Source: Sulfuriferula sp. AH1 (GTDB taxonomy: Bacteria; Pseudomonadota; Gammaproteobacteria; Burkholderiales; Sulfuriferulaceae). From it: a stretch of 64,000 nt of DNA. The stretch covers positions 2,542,001 to 2,606,000 of the forward strand of contig NZ_CP021138.1 in assembly GCF_002162035.1 (NCBI RefSeq). Reading direction: 5' to 3'. Below, piece by piece: positions 1 through 8,304 of this stretch. The notes below the pieces were generated by a model that made no database searches, was not told where the DNA came from, and saw only the letters and a list, made by a program, of their open reading frames with translations. The translations under genes were made by a program, and so were the position numbers. Each line of letters starts with the position of its first letter. Position 1 is the stretch's first letter.

Positions 1-1
1 T

Positions 2-1309
2 CGGGTGGGCAGCGAGATTATGCGCGATATTTATGCCAACCCCCAGTATTACGATGATGCGGAGCTTACCGACTATTTAAACAATCTGGGATCCCGGCTG
101 GTGGCCGCAAGCTCGGAGAGCCAGCGCAGTTTCCAGTTTTTCGTACTCAAGGACAACACGCTCAACGCCTTTGCGCTGCCGGGCGGCTACATCGGCGTTC
201 ATACCGGGCTGATCGAAGCCGCCCAGAATGAATCCGAACTCGCCGGCGTGCTCGGCCATGAAATCGCCCACGTGACCCAGCACCACCTGGCACGCATGAT
301 CGAGAGTCAGAACCGCAGCATTTTGCCATCACTCGCCGCTCTGGCTGTAGCGATTCTAGCCGCACGTTCCAATCCGCAAGTAGCGGGCGGCGCAATCGCT
401 GCGACTCAGGCCGTGTCGATCCAGAAACAGCTGGATTTCAGCCGCGACAACGAGCGTGAAGCCGACCGGATAGGCATGCAGATCATGAGTGCGGCAGGAT
501 TTGACCCCAATGCGATGGCCACTTTTTTCGAACGTTTACAAAAATACAGCCGCCTCTACGACAACAACGCCCCCGCTTATCTGCGTACCCACCCATTGAC
601 CAGCGAACGTATCGCCGACATGCAGAACCGTGCCGCGAATCTGCCGCACAAACAGGTTGCCGACAGCATCGAATTTCAATTGATGCGCACCAAGCTGCGC
701 GTCCTGAACCAGTCTCCGAGCACGGCAGTTACCGAGTTTACCGATGACGTTCGCGACAAACGCTATGCTGACCTGACCGCGGCACAATACGGTTTGACCC
801 TTGCGCTGATGCGGGCGCAGAAATACGACGCAGCAGAAGCCGCGTACCAAAAACTCAGACAAAGCGGCCGGTCCAGCCCGATTATCGACAGCCTGGGAGC
901 CAGGCTCAAGCAAAATGCCGGCGATATCAACGGCGCATTACAGCGCTACCATGATGCACGCAAACGCTATCCGAATTACCGCCCACTCGTCTATAGCTAC
1001 GCCGATGCCCTGCTCACAGCCGGACAGGCAGATAATACGGTCAAACTGGTTACCGGCATCATCGCCATTCACCCCGACGACTATCATCTCTATCAATTGC
1101 AATCGCGCGGCTACGCCCAGCAGGGCAAGGATTTCCTGCGCCACTACGCCCAAGCCGAAGCCTATGCCCATCAAGGCAATTTGACTGCCGCCATCGAACA
1201 GTTGCAAATCGCCCTGAAAACCCATGACGGCGATTTTTACCAGATGTCGATTGCCGAAGCGCGTCTAAAACAGCTCATGGCACAAAACAAGGCCGATAAA
1301 CAAACTTAA
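2..1309 (+). CDS. bepA: BepA/YfgC-type M48 periplasmic metalloprotease (5' partial)
   Basis: Zinc metalloprotease of the M48 family with a C-terminal TPR-like helical region. BepA-type proteins act in the periplasm on outer-membrane protein assembly and on stalled LptD. The zinc motif HEIAH is at about residues 85-89 counted from position 5, and a DNEREAD segment near residue 147 would give the third ligand. The reading frame is open to the window edge and the usual signal peptide and N-terminal segment are missing, so the true start lies upstream; the GTG at position 5 is only an internal codon. The last 200 or so residues are alpha-helical repeats. It is followed by a 188-bp gap before soxX with no clear terminator. 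Family assignment is firm; the exact orthology to E. coli BepA is likely but not proven. Confidence 0.85.
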   Translation, partial: RVGSEIMRDIYANPQYYDDAELTDYLNNLGSRLVAASSESQRSFQFFVLKDNTLNAFALPGGYIGVHTGLIEAAQNESELAGVLGHEIAHVTQHHLARMIESQNRSILPSLAALAVAILAARSNPQVAGGAIAATQAVSIQKQLDFSRDNEREADRIGMQIMSAAGFDPNAMATFFERLQKYSRLYDNNAPAYLRTHPLTSERIADMQNRAANLPHKQVADSIEFQLMRTKLRVLNQSPSTAVTEFTDDVRDKRYADLTAAQYGLTLALMRAQKYDAAEAAYQKLRQSGRSSPIIDSLGARLKQNAGDINGALQRYHDARKRYPNYRPLVYSYADALLTAGQADNTVKLVTGIIAIHPDDYHLYQLQSRGYAQQGKDFLRHYAQAEAYAHQGNLTAAIEQLQIALKTHDGDFYQMSIAEARLKQLMAQNKADKQT

Positions 1310-1420
1310 TCGACACTTTTATCTTATTAAAATTTGGTACAAATATACTTTCTGCGCTGTTTTTCATAAAAAAACGCTTCCTCCCACTTGGATTCATATT
1401 TTTTTTGCTCTATGCTTTGA

Positions 1421-1461
1421 CAATCCGAGTTCGGATTGACGGCACGTAAAATATTTTACGT
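1421..1461 (+). promoter_or_regulatory. Two palindromes upstream of soxX (candidate operators)
   Basis: Two inverted repeats lie 37-77 bases ahead of the soxX start. The first, 1421-1438, has 8-bp arms (CAATCCGA and TCGGATTG) around a 2-base centre and overlaps a TTGACA at 1417-1422. The second, 1444-1461, is a perfect 18-bp palindrome, ACGTAAAATATTTTACGT, which contains a TAAAAT. Their position suggests binding sites for a dimeric regulator of the sox genes. Several sox operons are controlled by ArsR-type repressors, but no regulator gene lies in this window and the binding protein is unknown. No promoter with good -35/-10 spacing could be assigned. Confidence 0.5.
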
Positions 1462-1497
1462 AATGATTCACCAGAACCCATAAATCAGGAGGATGAC

Positions 1498-1866
1498 ATG
1501 CGGTTACACGCATCATTGATATTAACAGCCAGCTTAGTTGGCACAATCAGCCTAATAAATGTTGCCTATGCTGCAGACGCAGCCAAATCTGAAATGACCG
1601 GCAAACAAATCGCCTATGACAAGAGTCTTGGTAACTGCCTGGCTTGCCACGCCATGCCGACCATGCCGGATGCCGTAGCCGCCGGCACAATCGGACCACC
1701 CCTGATCGCAATGCAGGCACGCTACCCGGACAAAGCCAAGCTTCGCGCCCAAATCTGGAATGCCATGGACGCCAATCCAAACACAGTAATGATTCCATTC
1801 GGTAAAAATAAAGTCCTGACCGAACAAGAAATCGACAAGGTCACCGACTTTGTTTACGGACTTTAA
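1498..1866 (+). CDS. soxX: SoxX, monohaem c-type cytochrome subunit of SoxXA
   Basis: Periplasmic cytochrome c that pairs with SoxA. SoxXA starts the Sox cycle by oxidatively coupling thiosulfate to the SoxY carrier cysteine. The 122-residue product has an N-terminal signal peptide ending about residue 25 (VAYA then ADAA), one haem motif CLACH at 47-51, and a Met in VMIPFG (about residue 98) suited as distal haem ligand. Length fits the short SoxX type. The start is supported by a strong ribosome site, CAGGAGG, 6 bases ahead of ATG. It is the first gene of soxXYZA, with 29 bp to soxY, and lies under two palindromes that may be operators. Confidence 0.92.
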   Translation: MRLHASLILTASLVGTISLINVAYAADAAKSEMTGKQIAYDKSLGNCLACHAMPTMPDAVAAGTIGPPLIAMQARYPDKAKLRAQIWNAMDANPNTVMIPFGKNKVLTEQEIDKVTDFVYGL

Positions 1867-1895
1867 TTAATCCACTTTCCACAAGGAGAAAATGC

Positions 1896-2357
1896 ATGAA
1901 CGTTTTACGTCGTAACATTCTGAAAGGCGCAACTGCCGCAGGTACGCTTGCGGTAGCAACCGGTTTATTTGGTACCGGCAACGCATTTGCTGCTTATAAC
2001 ACCGCTGCTTTTAGCGCAAAGTCCGTAGCGGACGCACTCAAAGGCATGGGCGCAGGCAGTCCGGCCGAAAGCAAAGACATCACCATCAAAGCACCTGATA
2101 TCGCTGAGAACGGTGCTGTGGTTCCTGTCGAGATCACCAGCAAAATCGCCGGCACCACCGGCATTGCGATCATGGCCGAGAAGAATGCCAACCCGCTGGT
2201 AGCCAGCTTCAAGCTCGAGAACGGCGCCGAAGCTTTCGTTTCCACACGTATCAAAATGGGCCAAACCGCGATGGTTCGCGCAGTTGTCACCGCTGGCGGC
2301 AAAACCTACACTGCAGCTAAAGAAGTCAAAGTAACTATCGGTGGTTGCGGCGGTTAA
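1896..2357 (+). CDS. soxY: SoxY, sulfur carrier subunit of SoxYZ
   Basis: Carrier protein on which the Sox sulfur intermediates are covalently held. The first 32 residues form a Tat-type signal (MNVLRRNILKGAT, hydrophobic stretch, then AFA), which fits SoxY export as a folded heterodimer with SoxZ. The C-terminus ends VTIGGCGG, the swinging-arm motif whose cysteine (residue 151 of 153) accepts thiosulfate. The central part is an immunoglobulin-like beta domain. A ribosome site AAGGAG precedes the ATG. It is cotranscribed with soxX upstream and soxZ 47 bp downstream. Confidence 0.95.
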   Translation: MNVLRRNILKGATAAGTLAVATGLFGTGNAFAAYNTAAFSAKSVADALKGMGAGSPAESKDITIKAPDIAENGAVVPVEITSKIAGTTGIAIMAEKNANPLVASFKLENGAEAFVSTRIKMGQTAMVRAVVTAGGKTYTAAKEVKVTIGGCGG

Positions 2358-2404
2358 TACTGTCCATAGTTTGATAACCACTCAACTCGTTTTTTATTAA
2401 AGGA

Positions 2405-2725
2405 ATGACCATGGCAGAACCAATGAAAATCCGTGCCACGATGGCCGGTGATAGCGCTGATATCAAAGTACTGATGAACCATCCTATGGAAACCGGTCAG
2501 CGTAAAGACCCAAAAACCGGCCAGTTGATCCCGGCCCACCACATCACTGAAGTAACTGCTACTCTCAACGGCAAACCCGTACTGGAAGCAGAATGGAGCG
2601 GCGCCATCTCCAAAAATCCATACCTGGGTTTTAAAGTCAAAGGCGCTAAAGCCGGTGACAAAGTAACCGTATCCTGGAAAGACAACAAGGGCGAGAGCAA
2701 CAGCGCTGACGCTACTGTTAGCTGA
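2405..2725 (+). CDS. soxZ: SoxZ, SoxYZ partner subunit
   Basis: Small all-beta partner of SoxY, 106 residues, which is typical for SoxZ. It has no signal peptide of its own; in the family it is carried across the membrane with SoxY through the Tat route. Recognisable segments are KIRATMAGDSADIKVLMNHPM near the start, PAHHITEV in the middle and PYLGFKVKGAKAGD toward the end. The ATG follows AAAGGA at a good distance. Gene order X-Y-Z-A-B supports the call. Confidence 0.95.
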   Translation: MTMAEPMKIRATMAGDSADIKVLMNHPMETGQRKDPKTGQLIPAHHITEVTATLNGKPVLEAEWSGAISKNPYLGFKVKGAKAGDKVTVSWKDNKGESNSADATVS

Positions 2726-2792
2726 TATTCAGAAAACCACACCGGAGAATGCATTCTCCGGTGCTGATTGCATATAACTTACGGAGGACAGC

Positions 2793-3623
2793 ATGAAAAA
2801 AACGCTGCTAGCGCTGGTTGGGGCCGGTCTATTATTCGGGGGAGTTGCAGCCAACGCCACCCCGGAACAGGATCGCCTGAATCTGGACAAATACTTTACC
2901 AATAAATACCCAGATATCAAACTGGACAAATATGTCTACGGTGCACTTGCCTTTGATGCAGACTCAATGGCGCAATACGACAGCATCATGGATTTTCCAC
3001 CTTTCGGCACCGTGGTAGATCAGGGCCAGAAAATGTGGGACACCCCATTCAAGAATGGCAAAACGTACGCCAGCTGTTTTCCTAACAGCGGCAAAAACGT
3101 CGCAGGCAATTACCCTTATTTCGACGACAAAGCCGGTAAAGTGGTTACGTTCGAAAACGCGATCAACACCTGCCGCACCACGAATGGCGAAGAAGCATAC
3201 AAACTGGGCGACCCGGCAACCATGGGCAAGCTGACATCTTATGCACGCACACTCTCCGATGGCATGCTGATGAACATCAAGGTCAATGGCGCAGCTGCAC
3301 AAGCTGCCTATGAAAAAGGCAAGGCGCAATTTTACTCGCGTCACGGCCAGCTTGGATTCTCCTGCGCCAGCTGCCACGTTTACAATGCCGGCAACCACCT
3401 GCGCTCGGAACTGCTTTCCCCTATTATTGGACAAGCTACGCACTGGCCGGTATTCCGCGGCGGCGAGAATCTGGTAACCCTGCAGAACCGTTATGTAGGT
3501 TGCCACAAAATGATACGCGCCGTGCCATTTGCGATCGGTAGCGAAGAGTACAACGATCTGGAATACTTCCACTCCTACATTAGCAACGGCTTACCGATGA
3601 AAGCGTCGGTATTCCGTAAATAA
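2793..3623 (+). CDS. soxA: SoxA, monohaem-type subunit of SoxXA
   Basis: Catalytic cytochrome subunit of SoxXA, 276 residues with a cleavable signal peptide ending about residue 22 (VAANA). Only one haem-binding motif is present, CASCH at 191-195. Cys237 in YVGCHKM matches the cysteine ligand that becomes a persulfide in characterised SoxA proteins. In the N-terminal domain the place of the first haem holds CFPN (Cys95), which with Cys127 in NTCR could form the disulfide known from monohaem SoxA. This is therefore the single-haem form. A ribosome site ACGGAGG precedes the start. A hairpin with a T-run follows the gene, so soxXYZA probably ends here. Confidence 0.93.
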   Translation: MKKTLLALVGAGLLFGGVAANATPEQDRLNLDKYFTNKYPDIKLDKYVYGALAFDADSMAQYDSIMDFPPFGTVVDQGQKMWDTPFKNGKTYASCFPNSGKNVAGNYPYFDDKAGKVVTFENAINTCRTTNGEEAYKLGDPATMGKLTSYARTLSDGMLMNIKVNGAAAQAAYEKGKAQFYSRHGQLGFSCASCHVYNAGNHLRSELLSPIIGQATHWPVFRGGENLVTLQNRYVGCHKMIRAVPFAIGSEEYNDLEYFHSYISNGLPMKASVFRK

Positions 3624-3644
3624 TTACAGCACTACGTAAAAAAT

Positions 3645-3677
3645 AACGGCGAGGATAATATCCTTGCCGTTTTTTTA
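3645..3677 (+). terminator. Rho-independent terminator after soxA
   Basis: Stem of 13 positions, AACGGCGAGGATA paired with TATCCTTGCCGTT (one G-T pair), followed by seven T residues. It lies 21 bases after the soxA stop and would end or attenuate the soxXYZA transcript ahead of soxB. Confidence 0.85.
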
Positions 3678-3793
3678 TAGATGTACCGGCTAATTGTGGG
3701 TGATTAATACCATGTACTCACCAGCATTAAGCGCTAGAATCATTACCATAACAACAGCTCATTCACCCATTTAGAATTAAGGAGTTCCTTCGT

Positions 3794-5509
3794 ATGATGA
3801 ACCGCCGTGAATTTTTACAAATACTCGCCGTTGCCGCCGCTTCCGGCATGGCCATAGACAGCAAACAGGCGCTCGCCGGCAATGCGCCCTCCAGCTTCTA
3901 TGACCTGCCGCAATTCGGCAACGTCTCGCTGATGCACATGACCGATTGCCATGCACAATTGCTGCCGATCTATTTCCGCGAACCGAACGTCAACATCGGC
4001 ATCGGCAGTGCACTCGGTCAGCCACCGCATCTGGTAGGCGAATATTTGTTAAAACATTACGGCATTCGTCCGGGCACCCGTGAAGCGCATGCGTTTACTT
4101 ACCTAGACTTCCAGGCCGCTGCGCGTACTTACGGCAAGGTCGGCGGCTTTGCCCACCTCAAAACGCTGGTCGACAAAACCCGCGCTTCCCGTCCCGGATC
4201 GCTGCTGCTGGATGGCGGCGACACCTGGCAGGGTTCAGCCACCTCGCTGTGGACCAACGCGCAAGACATGGTCGATGCCTGCAAATTGCTCGGCGTCGAT
4301 GTCATGACCGGCCACTGGGAATTTACTTATGGCGCGGATCGCGTCAAGCACATTGTCGACAACGACTTCAAAAACAAGATCGACTTTGTCGCCCAGAACG
4401 TTACTACCAACGACTTCGGCGACCAGGTATTCAAGCCTTACACAATGAAAGTAGTCAATGGCGTGCAAGTCGCCATTATCGGCCAGTCCTTCCCTTATAC
4501 CCCAATCGCCAACCCGCGTTACATGGTGCCCGACTGGACCTTCGGCATTCAGGACGAGAATATGCAGAAAATCGTCGACGAAACCCGTGCCAAAGGCGCA
4601 CAAGTGGTGGTCGTGCTCTCGCATAACGGCATGGACGTAGACCTCAAGATGGCATCCCGCATCACCGGTATCGACGCAATTTTCGGCGGCCACACCCACG
4701 ACGGCGTACCGCAGCCTACCCAGGTCAAGAATGCCAAAGGCACCACACTGGTTACCAATGCCGGCTCCAACGGCAAATTCCTCGGCGTCATGGATTTTGA
4801 CGTGCGCGGCAAGAAAATAGTCGGCTGGAAATACCGCTTGCTTCCGGTATTCTCCAACCTGATCGCACCCGATGCAAAAATGGCCGCGTTCATCGAAAAC
4901 GTGCGCGCCCCGTTTGCTTCCAAACTGAACGAAAAACTCGCCGTAACCGAAGACCTGCTCTACCGCCGCGGCAACTTCAACGGCACCTTCGACCAACTCA
5001 TTCTGGATGCGCTGATGGCGGTTAAAGGCGCTGACGCAGCGTTCTCGCCCGGTTTCCGCTGGGGTACTACGCTGTTACCGGGCGATGTAATCACCATGGA
5101 CAAACTCATGGACCAGACCGCAATTACCTATCCATCTACCACACTGACCGAAATGACAGGCGAAACCATCAAATCCATCATGGAAGACGTGTGCGACAAC
5201 CTGTTCAACAGCGACCCGTATTATCAGCAAGGCGGCGACATGGTACGCGTCGGCGGCATCCAGTACACCGTCAATCCGAACAACAAGATAGGCAACCGCA
5301 TCAGCAACATGACGCTGAAAGGCAAGCCTGTCGATGCCAGCCGCAAATACAAGGTTGCCGGCTGGGCTCCGGTCGGTGAAGGCGTTAGCGGCACCCCGAT
5401 CTGGGATGTCGTTGCTACCTATTTGCGCGATATCAAGGTCGTCAAGCCGCGCCAGCTGAACATGCCTAAAGTCGTAGGCATCGGTAAAAATCCAGGTTAC
5501 GTAGTTTAA
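3794..5509 (+). CDS. soxB: SoxB, di-manganese sulfate thiol esterase
   Basis: Hydrolase that releases sulfate from the SoxY-bound S-sulfonate, of the metallophosphoesterase/5'-nucleotidase superfamily. The 571-residue product begins with a Tat-like signal (NRREFLQ, then a hydrophobic run to ALAG). Metal-site motifs are visible in order: TDCHAQL (Asp51, His53), GGDTWQG (Asp143), GHWEFTYG (173-180), SHNG (His277) and GGHTHDG (His300, His302). The C-terminal 5'-nucleotidase-type domain carries the family segment SPGFRWG. AAGGAG lies 8 bases before the start. The soxA terminator precedes it, so it may have its own promoter in 3678-3780; none was clear enough to mark. Confidence 0.95.
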   Translation: MMNRREFLQILAVAAASGMAIDSKQALAGNAPSSFYDLPQFGNVSLMHMTDCHAQLLPIYFREPNVNIGIGSALGQPPHLVGEYLLKHYGIRPGTREAHAFTYLDFQAAARTYGKVGGFAHLKTLVDKTRASRPGSLLLDGGDTWQGSATSLWTNAQDMVDACKLLGVDVMTGHWEFTYGADRVKHIVDNDFKNKIDFVAQNVTTNDFGDQVFKPYTMKVVNGVQVAIIGQSFPYTPIANPRYMVPDWTFGIQDENMQKIVDETRAKGAQVVVVLSHNGMDVDLKMASRITGIDAIFGGHTHDGVPQPTQVKNAKGTTLVTNAGSNGKFLGVMDFDVRGKKIVGWKYRLLPVFSNLIAPDAKMAAFIENVRAPFASKLNEKLAVTEDLLYRRGNFNGTFDQLILDALMAVKGADAAFSPGFRWGTTLLPGDVITMDKLMDQTAITYPSTTLTEMTGETIKSIMEDVCDNLFNSDPYYQQGGDMVRVGGIQYTVNPNNKIGNRISNMTLKGKPVDASRKYKVAGWAPVGEGVSGTPIWDVVATYLRDIKVVKPRQLNMPKVVGIGKNPGYVV

Positions 5510-5533
5510 AATATTGCGTTATACCCGATAGGC

Positions 5534-5564
5534 AAAAAGGTCACCACAAGTGGCCTTTTTGTTT
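5534..5564 (+). terminator. Terminator after soxB
   Basis: Stem AAAAAGGTCAC against GTGGCCTTTTT (one mismatch) with a 5-base loop and T-rich 3' arm, 24 bases after the soxB stop. Confidence 0.75.
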
Positions 5565-5629
5565 ATCAGGTGAATTTATTGCGTATCCGGGCTAAAATGC
5601 ATGCTATTCAGTTTACATAGCCTCCCATC

Positions 5630-8239
5630 ATGAAAAGTAGTGAAATTCGTCAACGTTTCCTCGATTTCTTTGCCCGCCACGGTCACACCATCGTTGCTTC
5701 CAGCCCGCTGGTTCCGGGCAACGACCCGACCCTGCTATTCACCAACGCAGGCATGGTGCAGTTCAAGGATGTGTTCCTCGGACGCGAGTCGCGCCCTTAT
5801 GTGCGTGCGGCCAGCTCGCAGCGCTGCGTCCGTGCCGGCGGCAAACACAATGACCTGGAAAACGTCGGCTACACTGCTCGCCATCACACCTTCTTTGAAA
5901 TGCTGGGCAATTTCAGCTTTGGCGACTATTTCAAACGCAATGCGATCCAGTTCGCCTGGGAGTTCCTCACCGTCGAACTCGGCATCCCGCAGGAAAAACT
6001 GTGGGTAACGGTTTACCATACCGACAACGAGGCCCACACCATGTGGACCACCGAGATCGGCGTGCCGGACGCACGCGTGATTCGCATAGGTGATAAAGCC
6101 AGCGGCGGTTCGGACAACTTCTGGCAAATGGGTGACACCGGCCCGTGCGGCCCCTGCACCGAGATATTCTACGACCACGGCCCCGATGTGGCTGGCGGCC
6201 CGCCCGGTTCACCCGATGAAGACGGCGACCGCTATATCGAAATCTGGAATCTGGTGTTCATGCAGTTCAACCGCGATGAAACCGGCACCCTGCACCCGTT
6301 GCCCAAACCTTCGGTTGATACCGGAATGGGACTGGAACGCATTTCAGCAGTGATGCAGCATGTGCATAGCAATTACGAGATCGACCTGTTCCAGGCGCTG
6401 ATTCACGCTGCGGCCCGCGTCACCAGCACCAGCGATTTGGATAACAACTCGCTCAAAGTCATTGCCGACCACATCCGCGCCTGCGCATTTCTGATTACCG
6501 ACGGCGTCATCCCCAGCAACGAAGGCCGCGGCTATGTGCTGCGCCGCGTTATCCGCCGGGCCATCCGCCACGGTTACAAACTCGGCCAGAAGCAGGCTTT
6601 CTTCCATCTGCTGGTCGCCGACCTTGCCAAGGCAATGGGCGCGGCCTATCCTGAACTGGTGGCCGCGCAAGACCGCGTCGCCCAGGTGCTCAAGCAGGAA
6701 GAAGAGCGCTTTGCCGAAACGCTGGAACACGGCATGGCGGTACTCGAGCAGGCAACCCCCGCCGGCAGCACTTTGCTGGATGGCGAGACTGCGTTCAAGC
6801 TCTATGATACCTATGGCTTTCCGCTGGATCTGACTGCCGACGTGGGCCGCGAACGCGGCTTCAGCGTCGACATGGCAGGGTTTGAAACCGCGATGGAAGC
6901 ACAGCGTACCCGTGCTCGCGCTGCCAGCAAATTCACCATGCACAGCGGTCTTGCCTATCAGGGGCAAACCACGCTGTTCCAGGGTTACGACCACTTGAGC
7001 AGCGAAGCGCGCATATTGGCCATGTACGTCAATGGCAGCCCGGTCGACAGCATCAATGCCGGCGATGCAGCGGTGATCGTGCTCGACCAGACGCCGTTCT
7101 ATGCGGAATCGGGCGGCCAGGCAGGCGACTGCGGCGAATTCACTACCGCCAGCGCCCGTTTCAAAACCGAAGACACCCAGAAAATCCAGGCCGACGTCTT
7201 CGGCCACAGCGGTGTCCTCGAACGCGGCAAATTGAGCGTTGGCGATCAGATACGCGCAACGGTCGATGCGGATAACCGCAGCCGCGCGGCTTACAATCAT
7301 TCCGCCACCCATCTGCTGCATGCCGCATTGCGGCAAGTACTCGGTACCCACGTAACGCAGAAAGGCTCGCTGGTCGACGCCAATAAAACCCGTTTCGATT
7401 TCGCTCACGGCGAAGCGGTTACTCCCGAGCAACTGCAGCAGATCGAGAATCTGGTGAACCAGGAAATCCGGCACAATGTCGCCGTCGACACCCAGCTCAT
7501 GCATTATGACGATGCCATCAAGCACGGCGCGATGGCACTTTTCGGCGAGAAATACAGCGATGAAGTGCGCGTCATCGCCATAGGCGATTTCTCCACGGAG
7601 CTGTGCGGCGGCACGCACGTAACCCGTACCGGCGATATCGGCCTGTTCAAGATCACTGCCGAATCCGGCGTGGCTGCAGGCATACGCCGCATCGAGGCGG
7701 TAACCGGCCCGGCAGCCGTCGCCTATATCCAGGCTCAGCAGCGTCAGATACTGGATGCAGCCGCACTGTTAAAAACGCCTGCGAATGAATTGCAGCAGAA
7801 AATCACACAAATCATGGATAACGTCAAGGCACTGGAAAAAGAGCTGGATCGCCTGAAATCAAAACTGGCAAGCACACAAGGCGATGATCTGGCGAATCAG
7901 GCCGTACGCATTGGCGACGTCAACGTTCTGGCAGCGCAGCTTGAAGGCGCCGATAACAGGATATTGCGCGAGACGCTGGATAAGCTCAAGGACAAGCTCG
8001 CGCCCTGCGTTATCGTACTGGCCAGCACCCAAGGCGAAAAAGTCAGCCTGATCGCAGGCGTATCTGCCGACCAGACCCAGCGCATCAAAGCCGGTGAGCT
8101 GGTGAATTTCGTTGCGCTGCAAGTAGGCGGCAAAGGCGGCGGGCGCGCCGATATGGCACAAGCTGGCGGAATCAGTCCTACACAATTGCCATCCGCACTT
8201 GCTTCTGTGGCACAATGGGTAAAGCAACAAATAGAATAA
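5630..8239 (+). CDS. alaS: Alanyl-tRNA synthetase
   Basis: Class II synthetase that charges tRNA-Ala in the cytoplasm and edits mischarged Ser and Gly. The 869-residue length is normal for bacterial AlaRS. The N-terminal catalytic core includes [14 protein letters not shown] and [18 protein letters not shown]. The editing domain shows [12 protein letters not shown] and [13 protein letters not shown], the zinc-binding His and Cys/His residues. The C-terminal domain ends with [15 protein letters not shown], the C-Ala/DHHA1 glycine-rich signature. The gene stands alone between the soxB terminator and its own strong terminator. Confidence 0.97.
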   Translation: MKSSEIRQRFLDFFARHGHTIVASSPLVPGNDPTLLFTNAGMVQFKDVFLGRESRPYVRAASSQRCVRAGGKHNDLENVGYTARHHTFFEMLGNFSFGDYFKRNAIQFAWEFLTVELGIPQEKLWVTVYHTDNEAHTMWTTEIGVPDARVIRIGDKASGGSDNFWQMGDTGPCGPCTEIFYDHGPDVAGGPPGSPDEDGDRYIEIWNLVFMQFNRDETGTLHPLPKPSVDTGMGLERISAVMQHVHSNYEIDLFQALIHAAARVTSTSDLDNNSLKVIADHIRACAFLITDGVIPSNEGRGYVLRRVIRRAIRHGYKLGQKQAFFHLLVADLAKAMGAAYPELVAAQDRVAQVLKQEEERFAETLEHGMAVLEQATPAGSTLLDGETAFKLYDTYGFPLDLTADVGRERGFSVDMAGFETAMEAQRTRARAASKFTMHSGLAYQGQTTLFQGYDHLSSEARILAMYVNGSPVDSINAGDAAVIVLDQTPFYAESGGQAGDCGEFTTASARFKTEDTQKIQADVFGHSGVLERGKLSVGDQIRATVDADNRSRAAYNHSATHLLHAALRQVLGTHVTQKGSLVDANKTRFDFAHGEAVTPEQLQQIENLVNQEIRHNVAVDTQLMHYDDAIKHGAMALFGEKYSDEVRVIAIGDFSTELCGGTHVTRTGDIGLFKITAESGVAAGIRRIEAVTGPAAVAYIQAQQRQILDAAALLKTPANELQQKITQIMDNVKALEKELDRLKSKLASTQGDDLANQAVRIGDVNVLAAQLEGADNRILRETLDKLKDKLAPCVIVLASTQGEKVSLIAGVSADQTQRIKAGELVNFVALQVGGKGGGRADMAQAGGISPTQLPSALASVAQWVKQQIE

Positions 8240-8250
8240 ACCCAAATCAA

Positions 8251-8283
8251 ACGCGCGCCGGGTAACAATACCGGCGCGCGTTA
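8251..8283 (+). terminator. GC-rich hairpin after alaS
   Basis: Nearly perfect inverted repeat, ACGCGCGCCGGGTA against TACCGGCGCGCGT around ACAA, 11 bases past the alaS stop. The stem is very stable but the following tract is only TTAATT, so termination may be partial. Confidence 0.6.
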
Positions 8284-8304
8284 ATTGAGGAGCAAACGTG
8301 CATC

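Noticed and set aside
6344-7618. 424-codon minus-strand frame within alaS
   Set aside because: Lies entirely antisense to alaS and has no recognisable domain.
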